Shown in pieces: positions 43,937 to 52,301 of a stretch of DNA of 64,000 bases (its first letter is position 1; each line of letters starts with the position of its first letter). Source of the stretch: Flavivirga sp. 57AJ16 (GTDB lineage Bacteria; Bacteroidota; Bacteroidia; Flavobacteriales; Flavobacteriaceae); NCBI RefSeq assembly GCF_028736925.1, contig NZ_JAQZAT010000010.1, forward strand, positions 145,456-209,455, given 5' to 3'. The position numbers and the translations under genes are program-made. Under the pieces are notes generated by a model. It was not told the origin of the DNA and did not search any database. It was given only the letters and a program-made list of their open reading frames with translations.

Positions 43937-44161
43937 ATGGAAACAGCAATTTTTCAACAATATAAAGACGGTTATTATACGTTTTTGTTTGATGATGGAG
44001 TTCAGTTAGATTTTGAAGAAATTCATCCCAAAGCACTTTATCATTACGATTTAAAAAATGACAATTCTTATATAGGTAAATCCTTTAAGTTATCTTTTAT
44101 AGAGGTGTTTGATGATACCGATCAAGCCATTTATAGAATCGAACGTTTAAAATTAGTTTGA
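43937..44161 (+). CDS. Small conserved protein, function unknown
   Basis: 74 aa, beta-rich (FQQYKDGYYTFLFDDGVQLDF, SYIGKSFKLSFIEVFDD, IYRIERLKLV). Its last strands resemble the C-terminal part of the 123-aa secreted protein at 28939-29310 in pattern (S-F-K-x-x-F ... I-x-x-L-x-x-L). It overlaps tail-to-tail with the convergent mannosyltransferase gene by 31 bp. Confidence 0.7.
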   Translation: METAIFQQYKDGYYTFLFDDGVQLDFEEIHPKALYHYDLKNDNSYIGKSFKLSFIEVFDDTDQAIYRIERLKLV

Positions 44162-45579
44162 GAGCCATTCTTTTTTAGAAGCGTTTCCCAAATAAAGACG
44201 CCGTAAACAATAAGGTATTCTAAACCAATAACCCACAAGTTTTCAGATTTGTCTGCTTTATTAAGGTTTATATAGGATAAATAGCTTAATATAATGACAA
44301 AGCTCCAAACCAATGGGAATTTATATTTTGTAAATATTGATAACATTAAAAGGGTTGCTACATACCACGGATGGACAGTAGTGGCGGTAAAGTAGTAAAA
44401 AGATAACACCAATAGCATCGTAGTTATAAGTTCAACAGGTGTTTTGTTTTTCCTGAAAAAAGCCATTGTTAAAACGAACAGCACAACAATAATTGGGGTT
44501 ATCTTACCAATAATGGCAATTTCGTTATAGCCTCTAAATAAGTATCCAATTTCCCTGGCTACGTAATAAATACTAGCATTAAATTCAAAATTTTGAAACC
44601 ATAGACCGACCGTCTGAGCATAATTATTTATAAATTCCAATGAGTAAAAAGGTACAAATAGGAGTAGGGTAGTTATGGCCGTTATAATGTAAAATCCGAT
44701 TAGTTTTGTTAGTCCAGCGTAGACAGAGCCCCGTTTTTTATCATCACGAGATTTCTCGTCGCTTCGCTCTATCGAAATGACATTACGTTTCATAAACCAC
44801 TTAAAAAACAGAGGCAAAAATATTAGCGGAATTAATTTAACGGAAATCGATAATGCTAAAACAATGGCCGCCCATTGCCATTTACCAGCGTATAATAAAT
44901 ACAAACTCCAGATAAGGAAAAATATCATAACCCCTTCAAAGTGCAGGTTTCCTGTGAGCTCAATAATTATAAATGGATTTAAAATACACCAAAAGATATT
45001 ATGAGCAGGAATATGGAGTTTATTAAGTAGCTTTTTGCCAAAATAAAGGGTGCCAAAATCGGCAGCAATAATAATAAGCCTTAAGCCAATAACGGCATTT
45101 AAAATGCTTTTCCCCGGAAAGAGATTGGCAATTACAAAACAAAGTTGATTGATTGGTGGGTAATTAGTGAAGTGACTTGCATTTAGAGCTCCCATGCCCA
45201 CATATAGTTCCTGAGCTTGAGCTACAGGAAACTCCCCTTTGTTTATAAACGATTCTACAGTATATAAATAGGGGTTAATGCCCTCTAAAATCATACGGCC
45301 ATCCCAAATAAAACGATAAAAATCCTGGGATAAATTGGGAATAGCTAAAATAAAGATCGTTCGAAATCCAAAAGCAATCCATGTTAAAAGCGAGAGGTTA
45401 TGTTTTAGAATTTGAACCAATTTGTAGAATAGAAAAAACAAAGCAACATATAACATAATAAGCTTTGTATAGTCTGTTCTGATTAAATGGTAGGCAAAAG
45501 TTATATAAAATAGCACACATAATACCGTAAGTAATAATGGTGTTCTATTTAGTTTGAAAAAAGTCGAGCTTAAAAGCAT
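44131..45579 (-). CDS. Multi-pass mannosyltransferase-like glycosyltransferase (GT-C fold)
   Basis: 482 aa with about 11-12 membrane helices. SQDFYRFIWDGRMILEGINPY near residue 85 has the acidic residues placed as in lipid-phosphate-mannose-dependent GT-C enzymes; NASHFTNYPPINQ and TGNLHFEGVMIF follow. It probably transfers a sugar from a polyprenyl carrier at the periplasmic face. A loop (MKRNVISIERSDEKSRDDKK) is encoded by an intergenic-type repeat inserted in frame. GT2 enzymes at 47.7-49.9 kb could supply the lipid-linked sugar (inference). Confidence 0.75.
   Translation of the reverse strand: MLLSSTFFKLNRTPLLLTVLCVLFYITFAYHLIRTDYTKLIMLYVALFFLFYKLVQILKHNLSLLTWIAFGFRTIFILAIPNLSQDFYRFIWDGRMILEGINPYLYTVESFINKGEFPVAQAQELYVGMGALNASHFTNYPPINQLCFVIANLFPGKSILNAVIGLRLIIIAADFGTLYFGKKLLNKLHIPAHNIFWCILNPFIIIELTGNLHFEGVMIFFLIWSLYLLYAGKWQWAAIVLALSISVKLIPLIFLPLFFKWFMKRNVISIERSDEKSRDDKKRGSVYAGLTKLIGFYIITAITTLLLFVPFYSLEFINNYAQTVGLWFQNFEFNASIYYVAREIGYLFRGYNEIAIIGKITPIIVVLFVLTMAFFRKNKTPVELITTMLLVLSFYYFTATTVHPWYVATLLMLSIFTKYKFPLVWSFVIILSYLSYINLNKADKSENLWVIGLEYLIVYGVFIWETLLKKNGSQTNFKRSIL
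44739..44781 (-). repeat. REP-like repeat inside the mannosyltransferase gene
   Basis: GTCATTTCGATAGAGCGAAG plus CGACGAGAAATCTCGTGATG is the same kind of sequence seen between genes (for example near 11697-11750). Here it keeps the reading frame and codes for a charged cytoplasmic-type loop. Confidence 0.55.
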
Positions 45580-45583
45580 GTAC

Positions 45584-45591
45584 CAAATATA
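45584..45591 (-). promoter_or_regulatory. -7 box touching the mannosyltransferase start
   Basis: Minus-strand TATATTTG fits TAnnTTTG and is only 4 bp from the ATG at 45579, implying a leaderless or nearly leaderless message if it is used. Confidence 0.4.
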
Positions 45592-45689
45592 ATATTATTT
45601 GTTGGTCGGTTTAAAAATGGAATGGCTTACTAAGCAATGAATAAAATATTCAAAAAGATAAAACGTTATCAAACAAAAATAACCTACTT

Positions 45690-46685
45690 ATGAAAACCCC
45701 AATTTTTAACATGGCAGTTCTTTGTGTTGCTGTAAGTTTCATGACCTCGTGTTCATCGGACGACCCCAGTGATAAAAATACCAACCCAGATCCAACGGGC
45801 TATATAGAGGCTGTTGAAAATATTCGGATTTTTCCAGTAACACACCCTTTAAATGTAGATATTTCTTCTAGCCCTGTTGATGTGAACTCAGATTTAATAA
45901 TCAATAATATAGGTGCCGATAAAGGCCCTTTTCCAGATTTTGGTAGTGGTGAGTGGCAAGGTGCCCCTATTGGAATTCCTTATGTTGCTGTAAATGGAAG
46001 TCAGCCAAAAGTACCCATAGCTTTTAGGGCCAATAGCTATGACGGGAATTATGGAGACGAGAGCGACCAAGGACCGTTTCCTATTCCTTTAAATGCACCT
46101 ATAGAGGGCAATGGAGCAGGTGATAGTCATGTTATTTCTGTTGATGTAGAGCATGGTATGTTATATGAATTATATAATGCTTCCCAAGTGGACAATGGTT
46201 TTGAGGCCTCTTCGGCCGCTGCCTATGATTTAAACAAAATAGAATTTAGACCAGATGGCTGGACGTCGGCAGATGCTGCGGGTTTACCTATATTTCCGTT
46301 ATTGGTAAGATATCCGGAAATAGAAAAGGGCGTTATAGACCATCCTATACGTTTTACTATCACAAGAAGTAAGGTGTATGAAGGTTATGTACACCCTGCA
46401 AGACATCTCGTCTCTGGAAATACAAGCGACGAGCTATTGCCTTTTGGTGGAAGATTACGACTCAAAGCAGATTATGATATCAGTGGTTTTTCAGAAACAA
46501 ATCAAATGATCCTAACTGCTATGAAAAAATATGGGCTTATGTTGGCCGATGTTGGTTCTGATATGTTTATTTCGGGTGCGCCTCATGAAAAATGGGATAA
46601 TGACGACCTTAAAAACTTACAACAAGTCACCCTGGATCATTTTGAGGTTATTGAACTGGGAACTATTACTTTGAATGATGAATAA
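45690..46685 (+). CDS. Secreted lipoprotein of unknown function
   Basis: 331 aa. Lipoprotein signal with Cys in SFMTSCSSDD (about residue 21). The body has GSGEWQGAPIGIPYVAVNGS, GDESDQGPFPIPLNAPIEG, HVISVDVEHGMLYELYNA, PDGWTSADAAGLPIFPLLV and FTITRSKVYEGYVHPARH, a pattern I recall from widespread secreted hypothetical proteins. No enzyme class assigned. Its last ~20 bases form the start of a tandem duplication that follows. Confidence 0.72.
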   Translation: MKTPIFNMAVLCVAVSFMTSCSSDDPSDKNTNPDPTGYIEAVENIRIFPVTHPLNVDISSSPVDVNSDLIINNIGADKGPFPDFGSGEWQGAPIGIPYVAVNGSQPKVPIAFRANSYDGNYGDESDQGPFPIPLNAPIEGNGAGDSHVISVDVEHGMLYELYNASQVDNGFEASSAAAYDLNKIEFRPDGWTSADAAGLPIFPLLVRYPEIEKGVIDHPIRFTITRSKVYEGYVHPARHLVSGNTSDELLPFGGRLRLKADYDISGFSETNQMILTAMKKYGLMLADVGSDMFISGAPHEKWDNDDLKNLQQVTLDHFEVIELGTITLNDE

Positions 46686-46877
46686 TTACGGATAAAAGTG
46701 AAACGGCCAAAACTGTATTAGAGTCCATTTTTAATCTGGCTTACTGAATGCGTGTGTTGCATGATTAAAATAATTTAAGGAATTTTTTTTTAATAATAAT
46801 CTTCTAAAACCTATTTTACCTTATTTTGTTACATGAAATCGATAATCATAATAATTTAACATAATCTGCATTTGAAT

Positions 46878-46910
46878 AGACCCGACAGGTTTTAAAAACC
46901 TGTCGGGTCT
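46878..46910 (+). terminator. Terminator hairpin, unit 1
   Basis: AGACCCGACAGGTTTT paired with AAAACCTGTCGGGTCT; perfect stem. Lies about 190 bp after the lipoprotein gene. Repeated at 47159-47190. Confidence 0.65.
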
Positions 46911-47158
46911 GCTCATTCTATGATATTTCATCTTGATTCAACTGTATTACTTTGAATGATGAATAGTTACGGATAAAAGTGAAACGGCCAAATCTGTATT
47001 AGAGTCTATTTTTAATCTGGCTTACTGAATGCGTGTGTTGCATGGTTAAAATAATTTAAGGAATTTTTTTTTAATAATAATCTTCTAAAACCTATTTTAC
47101 CTTATTTTGTTACATGAAATCGATAATCATAATAATTTAACATAATCTGCATTTGAAG

Positions 47159-47190
47159 AGACCCGACAGGTTTTTAAACCTGTCGGGTCT
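47159..47190 (+). terminator. Terminator hairpin, unit 2
   Basis: Same stem as unit 1, AGACCCGACAGG with CCTGTCGGGTCT and a T/A loop. Confidence 0.6.
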
Positions 47191-47397
47191 GCTCATTCTA
47201 TGATATTTCATCTTGATTCAACTGTATTACTTTGAATGATGAATAGTTACGGATAAAAGTGAAACGGCCAAAACTGTATTAGAGTCCATTTTTAATCTGG
47301 CTTACTGAATGCGTGTGTTGCATGGTTAAAATAATTTAAGGAAATTTTTTTTAATAATAATCTTCTAAAACCTATTTTACCCTTATTTTGTTACAAA

Positions 47398-47429
47398 AGA
47401 CCTGACAGGTTTTAAAACCTGTCAGGTCT
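47398..47429 (+). terminator. Terminator hairpin, unit 3 (compensated variant)
   Basis: AGACCTGACAGG with CCTGTCAGGTCT: both arms changed at matching positions relative to units 1-2, keeping the stem perfect. Confidence 0.6.
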
Positions 47430-47543
47430 ATAGATGAAAAACAACTGATATGATCATATTGTTTCTGATTTTTAAAAAATAGCTTCGAACGACATTTTAT
47501 CTTGGTTTGACTATATTTTATCCTTACTCTGTTACAAAATTAA

Positions 47544-47684
47544 ATGAGTTTTAACCAACATATAACATCCCATCTAAATAAGTGGAAGGCTAATCCAAAT
47601 AGAAAGCCCTTGATTTTAAGGGGGGCTCGACAGGTCGGTAAAACTACTGTAATCAATTAGTTTTCTAAGCAAAATACTTTTTAA
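47544..47684 (+). pseudogene. N-terminal relic of an AAA ATPase (DUF4143-type)
   Basis: ATG at 47544 reads MSFNQHITSHLNKWKANPNR then KPLILRGARQVGKTTVIN to TAG at 47658-47660; beyond it FSKQN continues the family pattern briefly. RGARQVGKTT is the Walker A of the ATPases that carry DUF4143. The remaining ~350 codons are absent, cut off where the glycosyltransferase gene ends. Confidence 0.7.
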
Positions 47685-49171
47685 GCCTTAGAAGTCAAAG
47701 ACTTAATAAATACATAGCCAAAACCTAAAAACAGCATCAGGTGAAAAGGGAAGAGCCCGAAATCACCACCTTGATCGCCCACAACAAAGGCGCTGTACAT
47801 GCCAAAACCGAAGTAAAGCATAAGCAACCCTTCGAAAATAACATGTACCGAAACTGTTTTTTTTATGTATTTGTTATTTTTCCAACTATCTTTTAATGTG
47901 TTGATGTTAAATTTTGGAGTGCGTATAAATTCACTCTTTTTACCTAAATGGCCTTCCAGAACAGCAATAGAGTTGTGCAACGAAAAGCCCATGGCGATTG
48001 AGAAAAACACAAAGAACATCCCTATATAACTTATAAAGTTTTTTATACCGTCGCCATAGATTTTTTTATACATAATCCAATAACAAACAAAAAAGATAAT
48101 AGTGCTTACTACAAAAAAGCTCATCACATAAAAATAAGGCTTTAAATGGGCATATTCATTTTTTATGTATAGCATGGGGATACTTAGTACGGCGACTATC
48201 AGGATGTTTAAAAACATGGTGCTGTTAAGTAAGTGCAATAGGCCGTGTACTTTGGTCTTAGCTGATATGTTTTCGTTTTTAAGTACCTTCCACATCATTT
48301 TTCTAAAGTTTTCTGCACCGCCTTTGTTCCATCTAAATTGTTGTGAGCGGGCTGCACTTATCACGACTGGAAGTTCGGCAGGTGTTTCTACATCTTCAAG
48401 GTATTTGAATTTCCAATTTTTTAATTGGGCGCGGTAGCTTAGATCGAGATCTTCGGTCAAGGTGTCACCTTCCCAATTGCCCGCGTCTATAATACACGCT
48501 TTACGCCACACCCCGGCAGTACCATTAAAATTGATAAAATGGCCTTTACTGTTTCTGCCCACTTGCTCTAACGTAAAATGGGCATCTAAAGCAAAGGCTT
48601 GAATTCTTGTAAGTATGGAATAATTACGGTTAATGTGACCCCAGCGGGTCTGTACTACGCCAATACTTTTATCTTTAAAATAGGGAACGGTACGTTTTAA
48701 CCAGTCTTTTTTAGGAAGAAAATCAGAATCGAAAATGGCAATGAACTCGCCTTTGGCAACTTCTAGACCTTTTTTAAGAGCACCTGCTTTAAAACCGCTA
48801 CGATCGGTTCTGGTGATGTGTCTAATATCTAATCCGGTAGCTTTTAAGGTTTCTATTTGTTGGCGTGTGCTTTCGATAGTTTCATCGGTAGAATCATCTA
48901 AAACCTGTATTTCTAATTTGTTTTTGGGATACTCTATTTTTGCCATGTTATCCAGGAGACGTTCCATCACATACATTTCATTATAAACAGGTAGTTGTAT
49001 CGTTATATATGGAACCTCGTCAGGGTTTGAAAGGTCGAATTTTGAACAATCATCACATTTTTTTTGAGCACTGATGTAATTAAAAAGAAGGTTTAATTGC
49101 GCTAATGCATATAAGAATATAAGCAAAAGAGCTATAGTATAAACCACTATTATAATAGTTTGAGGAATCAT
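47681..49171 (-). CDS. Cellulose-synthase-like GT2 glycosyltransferase, membrane-bound
   Basis: 496 aa. N-terminal helix (~5-25), then a GT2 domain: VPYITIQLPVYNE, QVLDDSTDETI, AIFDSDFLPKKDWLKR (DxD), the acceptor-site TLTEDLDLSYRAQ and SQQFRWNKGG, equivalent to Q-x-x-R-W. Four or more C-terminal membrane helices follow. This processive-type architecture makes or extends a beta-linked polysaccharide or glycolipid. Coupled by ATGA to the upstream GT2 gene. Product not inferable. Confidence 0.87.
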   Translation of the reverse strand: MIPQTIIIVVYTIALLLIFLYALAQLNLLFNYISAQKKCDDCSKFDLSNPDEVPYITIQLPVYNEMYVMERLLDNMAKIEYPKNKLEIQVLDDSTDETIESTRQQIETLKATGLDIRHITRTDRSGFKAGALKKGLEVAKGEFIAIFDSDFLPKKDWLKRTVPYFKDKSIGVVQTRWGHINRNYSILTRIQAFALDAHFTLEQVGRNSKGHFINFNGTAGVWRKACIIDAGNWEGDTLTEDLDLSYRAQLKNWKFKYLEDVETPAELPVVISAARSQQFRWNKGGAENFRKMMWKVLKNENISAKTKVHGLLHLLNSTMFLNILIVAVLSIPMLYIKNEYAHLKPYFYVMSFFVVSTIIFFVCYWIMYKKIYGDGIKNFISYIGMFFVFFSIAMGFSLHNSIAVLEGHLGKKSEFIRTPKFNINTLKDSWKNNKYIKKTVSVHVIFEGLLMLYFGFGMYSAFVVGDQGGDFGLFPFHLMLFLGFGYVFIKSLTSKA

Positions 49172-49860
49172 TTTTTAATACTGTATTTAAAAATCCAACC
49201 TAAAATTTTTATGCCTGCAAATATAGCGCCTTTAACCGTGCCTGAAACTTTTGAAATCCCTATTCTATTTCTATAATTAACTGGTATTTCGGTATATGTA
49301 AATTTGTGTTTTAGTGCTTTTAATTGCATTTCTACTGTCCATCCATAGGTTTTGTCTTCCATATTAAGTGCTAATAGTTTCCCGTATTTAATGGCTCTAA
49401 AAGGCCCTAAATCTGTGAATTTTGCACGAAAAAACAAGGTCATTAAAGAAGTTGCCAGCCAATTTCCAAAAATTTGGGGCACCGTCATAGAACCTTGTTC
49501 TCTAAGTCGTTTTACTCGTGCACCTATTACAAAGTCTATATTATCATTTATAATGGGATCGACAATTTTGGTTAGTTCTTCAGGGTAATCACTGTAATCA
49601 CCATCTAAAAACACAATAATGTCTGGCTTCTTTTCTTGGTTTGCGATATAATCCATCCCCTTTAAACAAGCATAACCGTAACCTTTATTGGCCTCGGTTA
49701 AAACGGTTGCACCTGCTTTTTTTGCATTAATTTCGGTATCATCATTGGAATTATTGCTCACTACAATAATTTCATCAACACTGGTTGGGATATCATTAAT
49801 GACATTCGCGATTGATTCCGCTTCATTATAAGCGGGTATGATAACTTTTATACGTGTCAT
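49168..49860 (-). CDS. GT2 polyprenyl-phosphate sugar transferase-like protein
   Basis: 230 aa. VIIPAYNEAESIANVI, EIIVVSNNSNDDT, KGYGYACLKGMDYI and IIVFLDGDYSDYPEEL (DxD) are the dolichyl-phosphate mannose synthase/UDP-glucose pattern; DKTYGWTVEMQLKAL and NRIGISKVSGTVKGA follow. One short C-terminal hydrophobic segment. Likely loads a sugar onto a lipid phosphate at the inner membrane. ATGA overlaps with both neighbours. Confidence 0.87.
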   Translation of the reverse strand: MTRIKVIIPAYNEAESIANVINDIPTSVDEIIVVSNNSNDDTEINAKKAGATVLTEANKGYGYACLKGMDYIANQEKKPDIIVFLDGDYSDYPEELTKIVDPIINDNIDFVIGARVKRLREQGSMTVPQIFGNWLATSLMTLFFRAKFTDLGPFRAIKYGKLLALNMEDKTYGWTVEMQLKALKHKFTYTEIPVNYRNRIGISKVSGTVKGAIFAGIKILGWIFKYSIKK

Positions 49861-50423
49861 TGAAGATCAGAGAGTTTGTTTTCTTTCTTAAAGGACTTGT
49901 AATCTGTCCACTCCTTAATTTTTTTACCAGCTTTATACTTTTTTGCAGAAACTAATTTTTCGTTTTTATACATCAAGCAATAACCGTTTTTCTGATTGTC
50001 TTTTAATTGGCATTTGTGATCAATTTTTTCCATATCGTTATAAAACAGCCACCAATTGTTCTTTTTACCATCAATAAAATGGCCTTCCGATTTTTTATTG
50101 CCATTTTCGGCATAAAAATACCAATATTTTACAGGTTTATCCTGTTGAAAATGGCCTTCTTTTTTAACGTGACCGTTAGGATAATAAAATGTCCAATAGT
50201 TGATTTTCTTATGATCATTATTTATCCATCCTTCAGATTTTATATGGCCGTTATCATAATAGGTTTTCTTATATGATGTTTGGGCGTTCACACTAAAAGT
50301 GGCGAATAGGACTAAACTGAAAACTGTGACTGAAAACTTCAAACTTTTTATCTCAGCATGACTGAATGAGTTTGATTTGTCTTTTCGTTTCAATGTCATT
50401 AATTTAAAATAACTACTTTTCAT
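49857..50423 (-). CDS. MORN-like repeat protein with signal peptide
   Basis: 188 aa. After a signal peptide ending FATFSVNAQ (about residue 47) come five or more repeats of the Y-x-N-G-x-x-K-x-E-G-x-F type (TYYDNGHIKSEGWI, FYYPNGHVKKEGHF, FYAENGNKKSEGHF). Such repeats occur in YwqK-type and structural envelope proteins. First gene of an ATGA-linked trio with two GT2 enzymes. DNA encoding residues ~15-45 belongs to a local intergenic repeat. Start could be Met1 or Met9. Confidence 0.75.
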   Translation of the reverse strand: MKSSYFKLMTLKRKDKSNSFSHAEIKSLKFSVTVFSLVLFATFSVNAQTSYKKTYYDNGHIKSEGWINNDHKKINYWTFYYPNGHVKKEGHFQQDKPVKYWYFYAENGNKKSEGHFIDGKKNNWWLFYNDMEKIDHKCQLKDNQKNGYCLMYKNEKLVSAKKYKAGKKIKEWTDYKSFKKENKLSDLQ

Positions 50424-50706
50424 TTAATTAGGTTGACAATTTAAATAACAAAATGTCAGTCCGAGCTTGTCGATGGCTGTTCTCTATTTATTCTGCATAA
50501 TTTTTAGAAAACTCAATCAAACCTTTCCAATTCTCGTTAATTAACACTTTTTTTTCTAGGGCTAAACTGCAAACTGCGACCGAAAACTGTAAACTATTTA
50601 TCTCAGCATGACAGGTTAACCTTAATTTGTCTTTTGTCTTTTGTCTTTTGTCTTTTAGTTTTAAAATGACAAATAAAACTAAACTGCAGACTGCGACTGA
50701 AAACTA
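50296..50706. repeat. Local repeat: CAGTTTTCAGTCACAG-type units and a GTCTTTT array
   Basis: Sequence like AAACTGCAAACTGCGACTGA and CTCAGCATGA occurs at about 50305-50370 (inside the MORN gene 5' end), 50560-50615 and 50675-50702. GTCTTTT is repeated four times at 50629-50656. Between genes it is otherwise empty. Confidence 0.65.
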
Positions 50707-52293
50707 TTTATTATTAACCAAATCCATTAAATCAACATTGTTTCCTAGCAGTATTTCTGTTGGGTTAATACGTCCTTTCATCGTGTCGTTCTCTAACTTT
50801 AAAACACCTCTTGGGCATACCGCACTACAGATACCACAACCCACACAACTAGAACGTACTATATTTTCACCTTTTTGGGCATAGGCACGAACATCAATGC
50901 CCATTTCACAACTAACAGAACAGTTGCCACATGAAATACATTGTCCGCCATTAGTCGTGATTCTAAATTTAGAAAATAAACGCTGTTGGAATCCTAAAAT
51001 AGCAGCCATAGGGCAACCAAAACGACACCAGGCCCTACTTCCTAAAATAGGATAAAACCCGGTGCCAATAACTCCAGAAAATATAGCGCCTATATAGATC
51101 CCGTAAGCAGCACGTAAGTCACTTCCCTTTATAAAGAGCACATGTTCGCTTGTACCGGTTAAGTGCATGGTAACCAGTAATACAATAACAACAAAGTAAC
51201 CTATGGCCCCATATTTGGCATCTTTACCAAGTTCGTGACGTTTAAAATACATCACCCCTGCAAAAACTAAGGTTAAAAACCCCATGACCAAACTAATAAA
51301 TACGCCTCTAGTTAGCCAAAACGTATTGTGATCATAGCCTAAATAGCTATATACCATGGCTACCGTCATAACTACAGAAAATACCAGTACCGTATGAATT
51401 AACCAACGTTCTAATTTCCAAGCAGACATTTTGTTAGAAGATAAATGTCTAAAAGGGTCACCAGCAGTTTCGGCTAACCCGCCACAACCGCAAACCCAGG
51501 AACAGTACCAGCGTTTTCCATATTTATAGGTCAATATGGGCGTGATAACAAAAATAGAAATGATCCCAAATAATAGGAGCCCTAACCCAATATTTCCATT
51601 AGAGAGAAATGCTTTTACAGACCATTCATCAAAAAGGTAATAGTTAAGGGGCCATATGCTTTTAAGATCATAATAAGGCAGATCGGAATTCATGACATAC
51701 ATAAATTCCGGGATCAAAAAGGCAAAGCTTAATTGAAAAAACATAACAGAAGCCGTTCGTAATTGTTGATATCTGTTATGCCTGTATTTAAGCATGAATT
51801 TATATCCAAAAGCCAAAATAGCTACCGTGTATAATGTTCCGTAAACAAACCATTGACTGGCATTTCTTCCACTTAATAGATTGCTTAAAGGATCAAAAAG
51901 AGAAACCAAGCCTGTATTTTCTGCACCATCTTTGCCCAATCCCAAATATTGCGGATAAAAATACAATACAATATAGAATGCTGTTAAAATAACCCCCAGA
52001 ATCCAACCCCAAACACCACGTGACGATATGGATTTAAACCAAACGCCATCATTTTTTATGCCTTCTAATGTGGTTAAATAAGCATCCCTTGAATAGATTA
52101 TTGTACCAGCAAAGATCAAGGCTAATGATAGGGTCAAGAATAATCCTTTGTGGGGAAAATGGGTGTTAAATAAAGCAAGTGTTAATATGAATAATCCTAT
52201 TATACCAATCGCCAAAGCTACTTTTTGCTTGTTTGAAATATCTACAGCATCCGGTTTTGCCAAAGACATGCTGTGATTTAATTTATTGCTCAT
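50704..52293 (-). CDS. Membrane polyferredoxin (NosR/CcoG-like)
   Basis: 529 aa. Many membrane helices, with Cys-rich motifs at a helix end: WYCSWVCGCGG and WCRFGCPMAA. The C-terminal domain carries two [4Fe-4S] ferredoxin sets: CISCGNCSVSCEMG and CVGCGICSAVCPRG. This is the plan of electron-transfer membrane proteins of the NosR/RdxA group. The flavoprotein upstream (9 bp away) could feed it electrons. Partner and substrate unknown; no Nos or Cco genes are near. Confidence 0.85.
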   Translation of the reverse strand: MSNKLNHSMSLAKPDAVDISNKQKVALAIGIIGLFILTLALFNTHFPHKGLFLTLSLALIFAGTIIYSRDAYLTTLEGIKNDGVWFKSISSRGVWGWILGVILTAFYIVLYFYPQYLGLGKDGAENTGLVSLFDPLSNLLSGRNASQWFVYGTLYTVAILAFGYKFMLKYRHNRYQQLRTASVMFFQLSFAFLIPEFMYVMNSDLPYYDLKSIWPLNYYLFDEWSVKAFLSNGNIGLGLLLFGIISIFVITPILTYKYGKRWYCSWVCGCGGLAETAGDPFRHLSSNKMSAWKLERWLIHTVLVFSVVMTVAMVYSYLGYDHNTFWLTRGVFISLVMGFLTLVFAGVMYFKRHELGKDAKYGAIGYFVVIVLLVTMHLTGTSEHVLFIKGSDLRAAYGIYIGAIFSGVIGTGFYPILGSRAWCRFGCPMAAILGFQQRLFSKFRITTNGGQCISCGNCSVSCEMGIDVRAYAQKGENIVRSSCVGCGICSAVCPRGVLKLENDTMKGRINPTEILLGNNVDLMDLVNNK

Positions 52294-52301
52294 GATATAT
52301 T

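Larger units (their letters stand above)
46661..47430 (+). repeat. Tandem triplication of a ~280-bp gene-end unit
   Basis: Three near-identical units start at about 46661, 46941 and 47221 (landmark TTACGG at 46686, 46967 and 47247). Each includes the last codons of the lipoprotein gene (ATTACTTTGAATGATGAATA), a TGCGTGTGTTGCATG stretch and a terminator hairpin. Unit 3 lacks about 40 bp. Units 2 and 3 carry isolated gene-tail copies. Confidence 0.9.
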
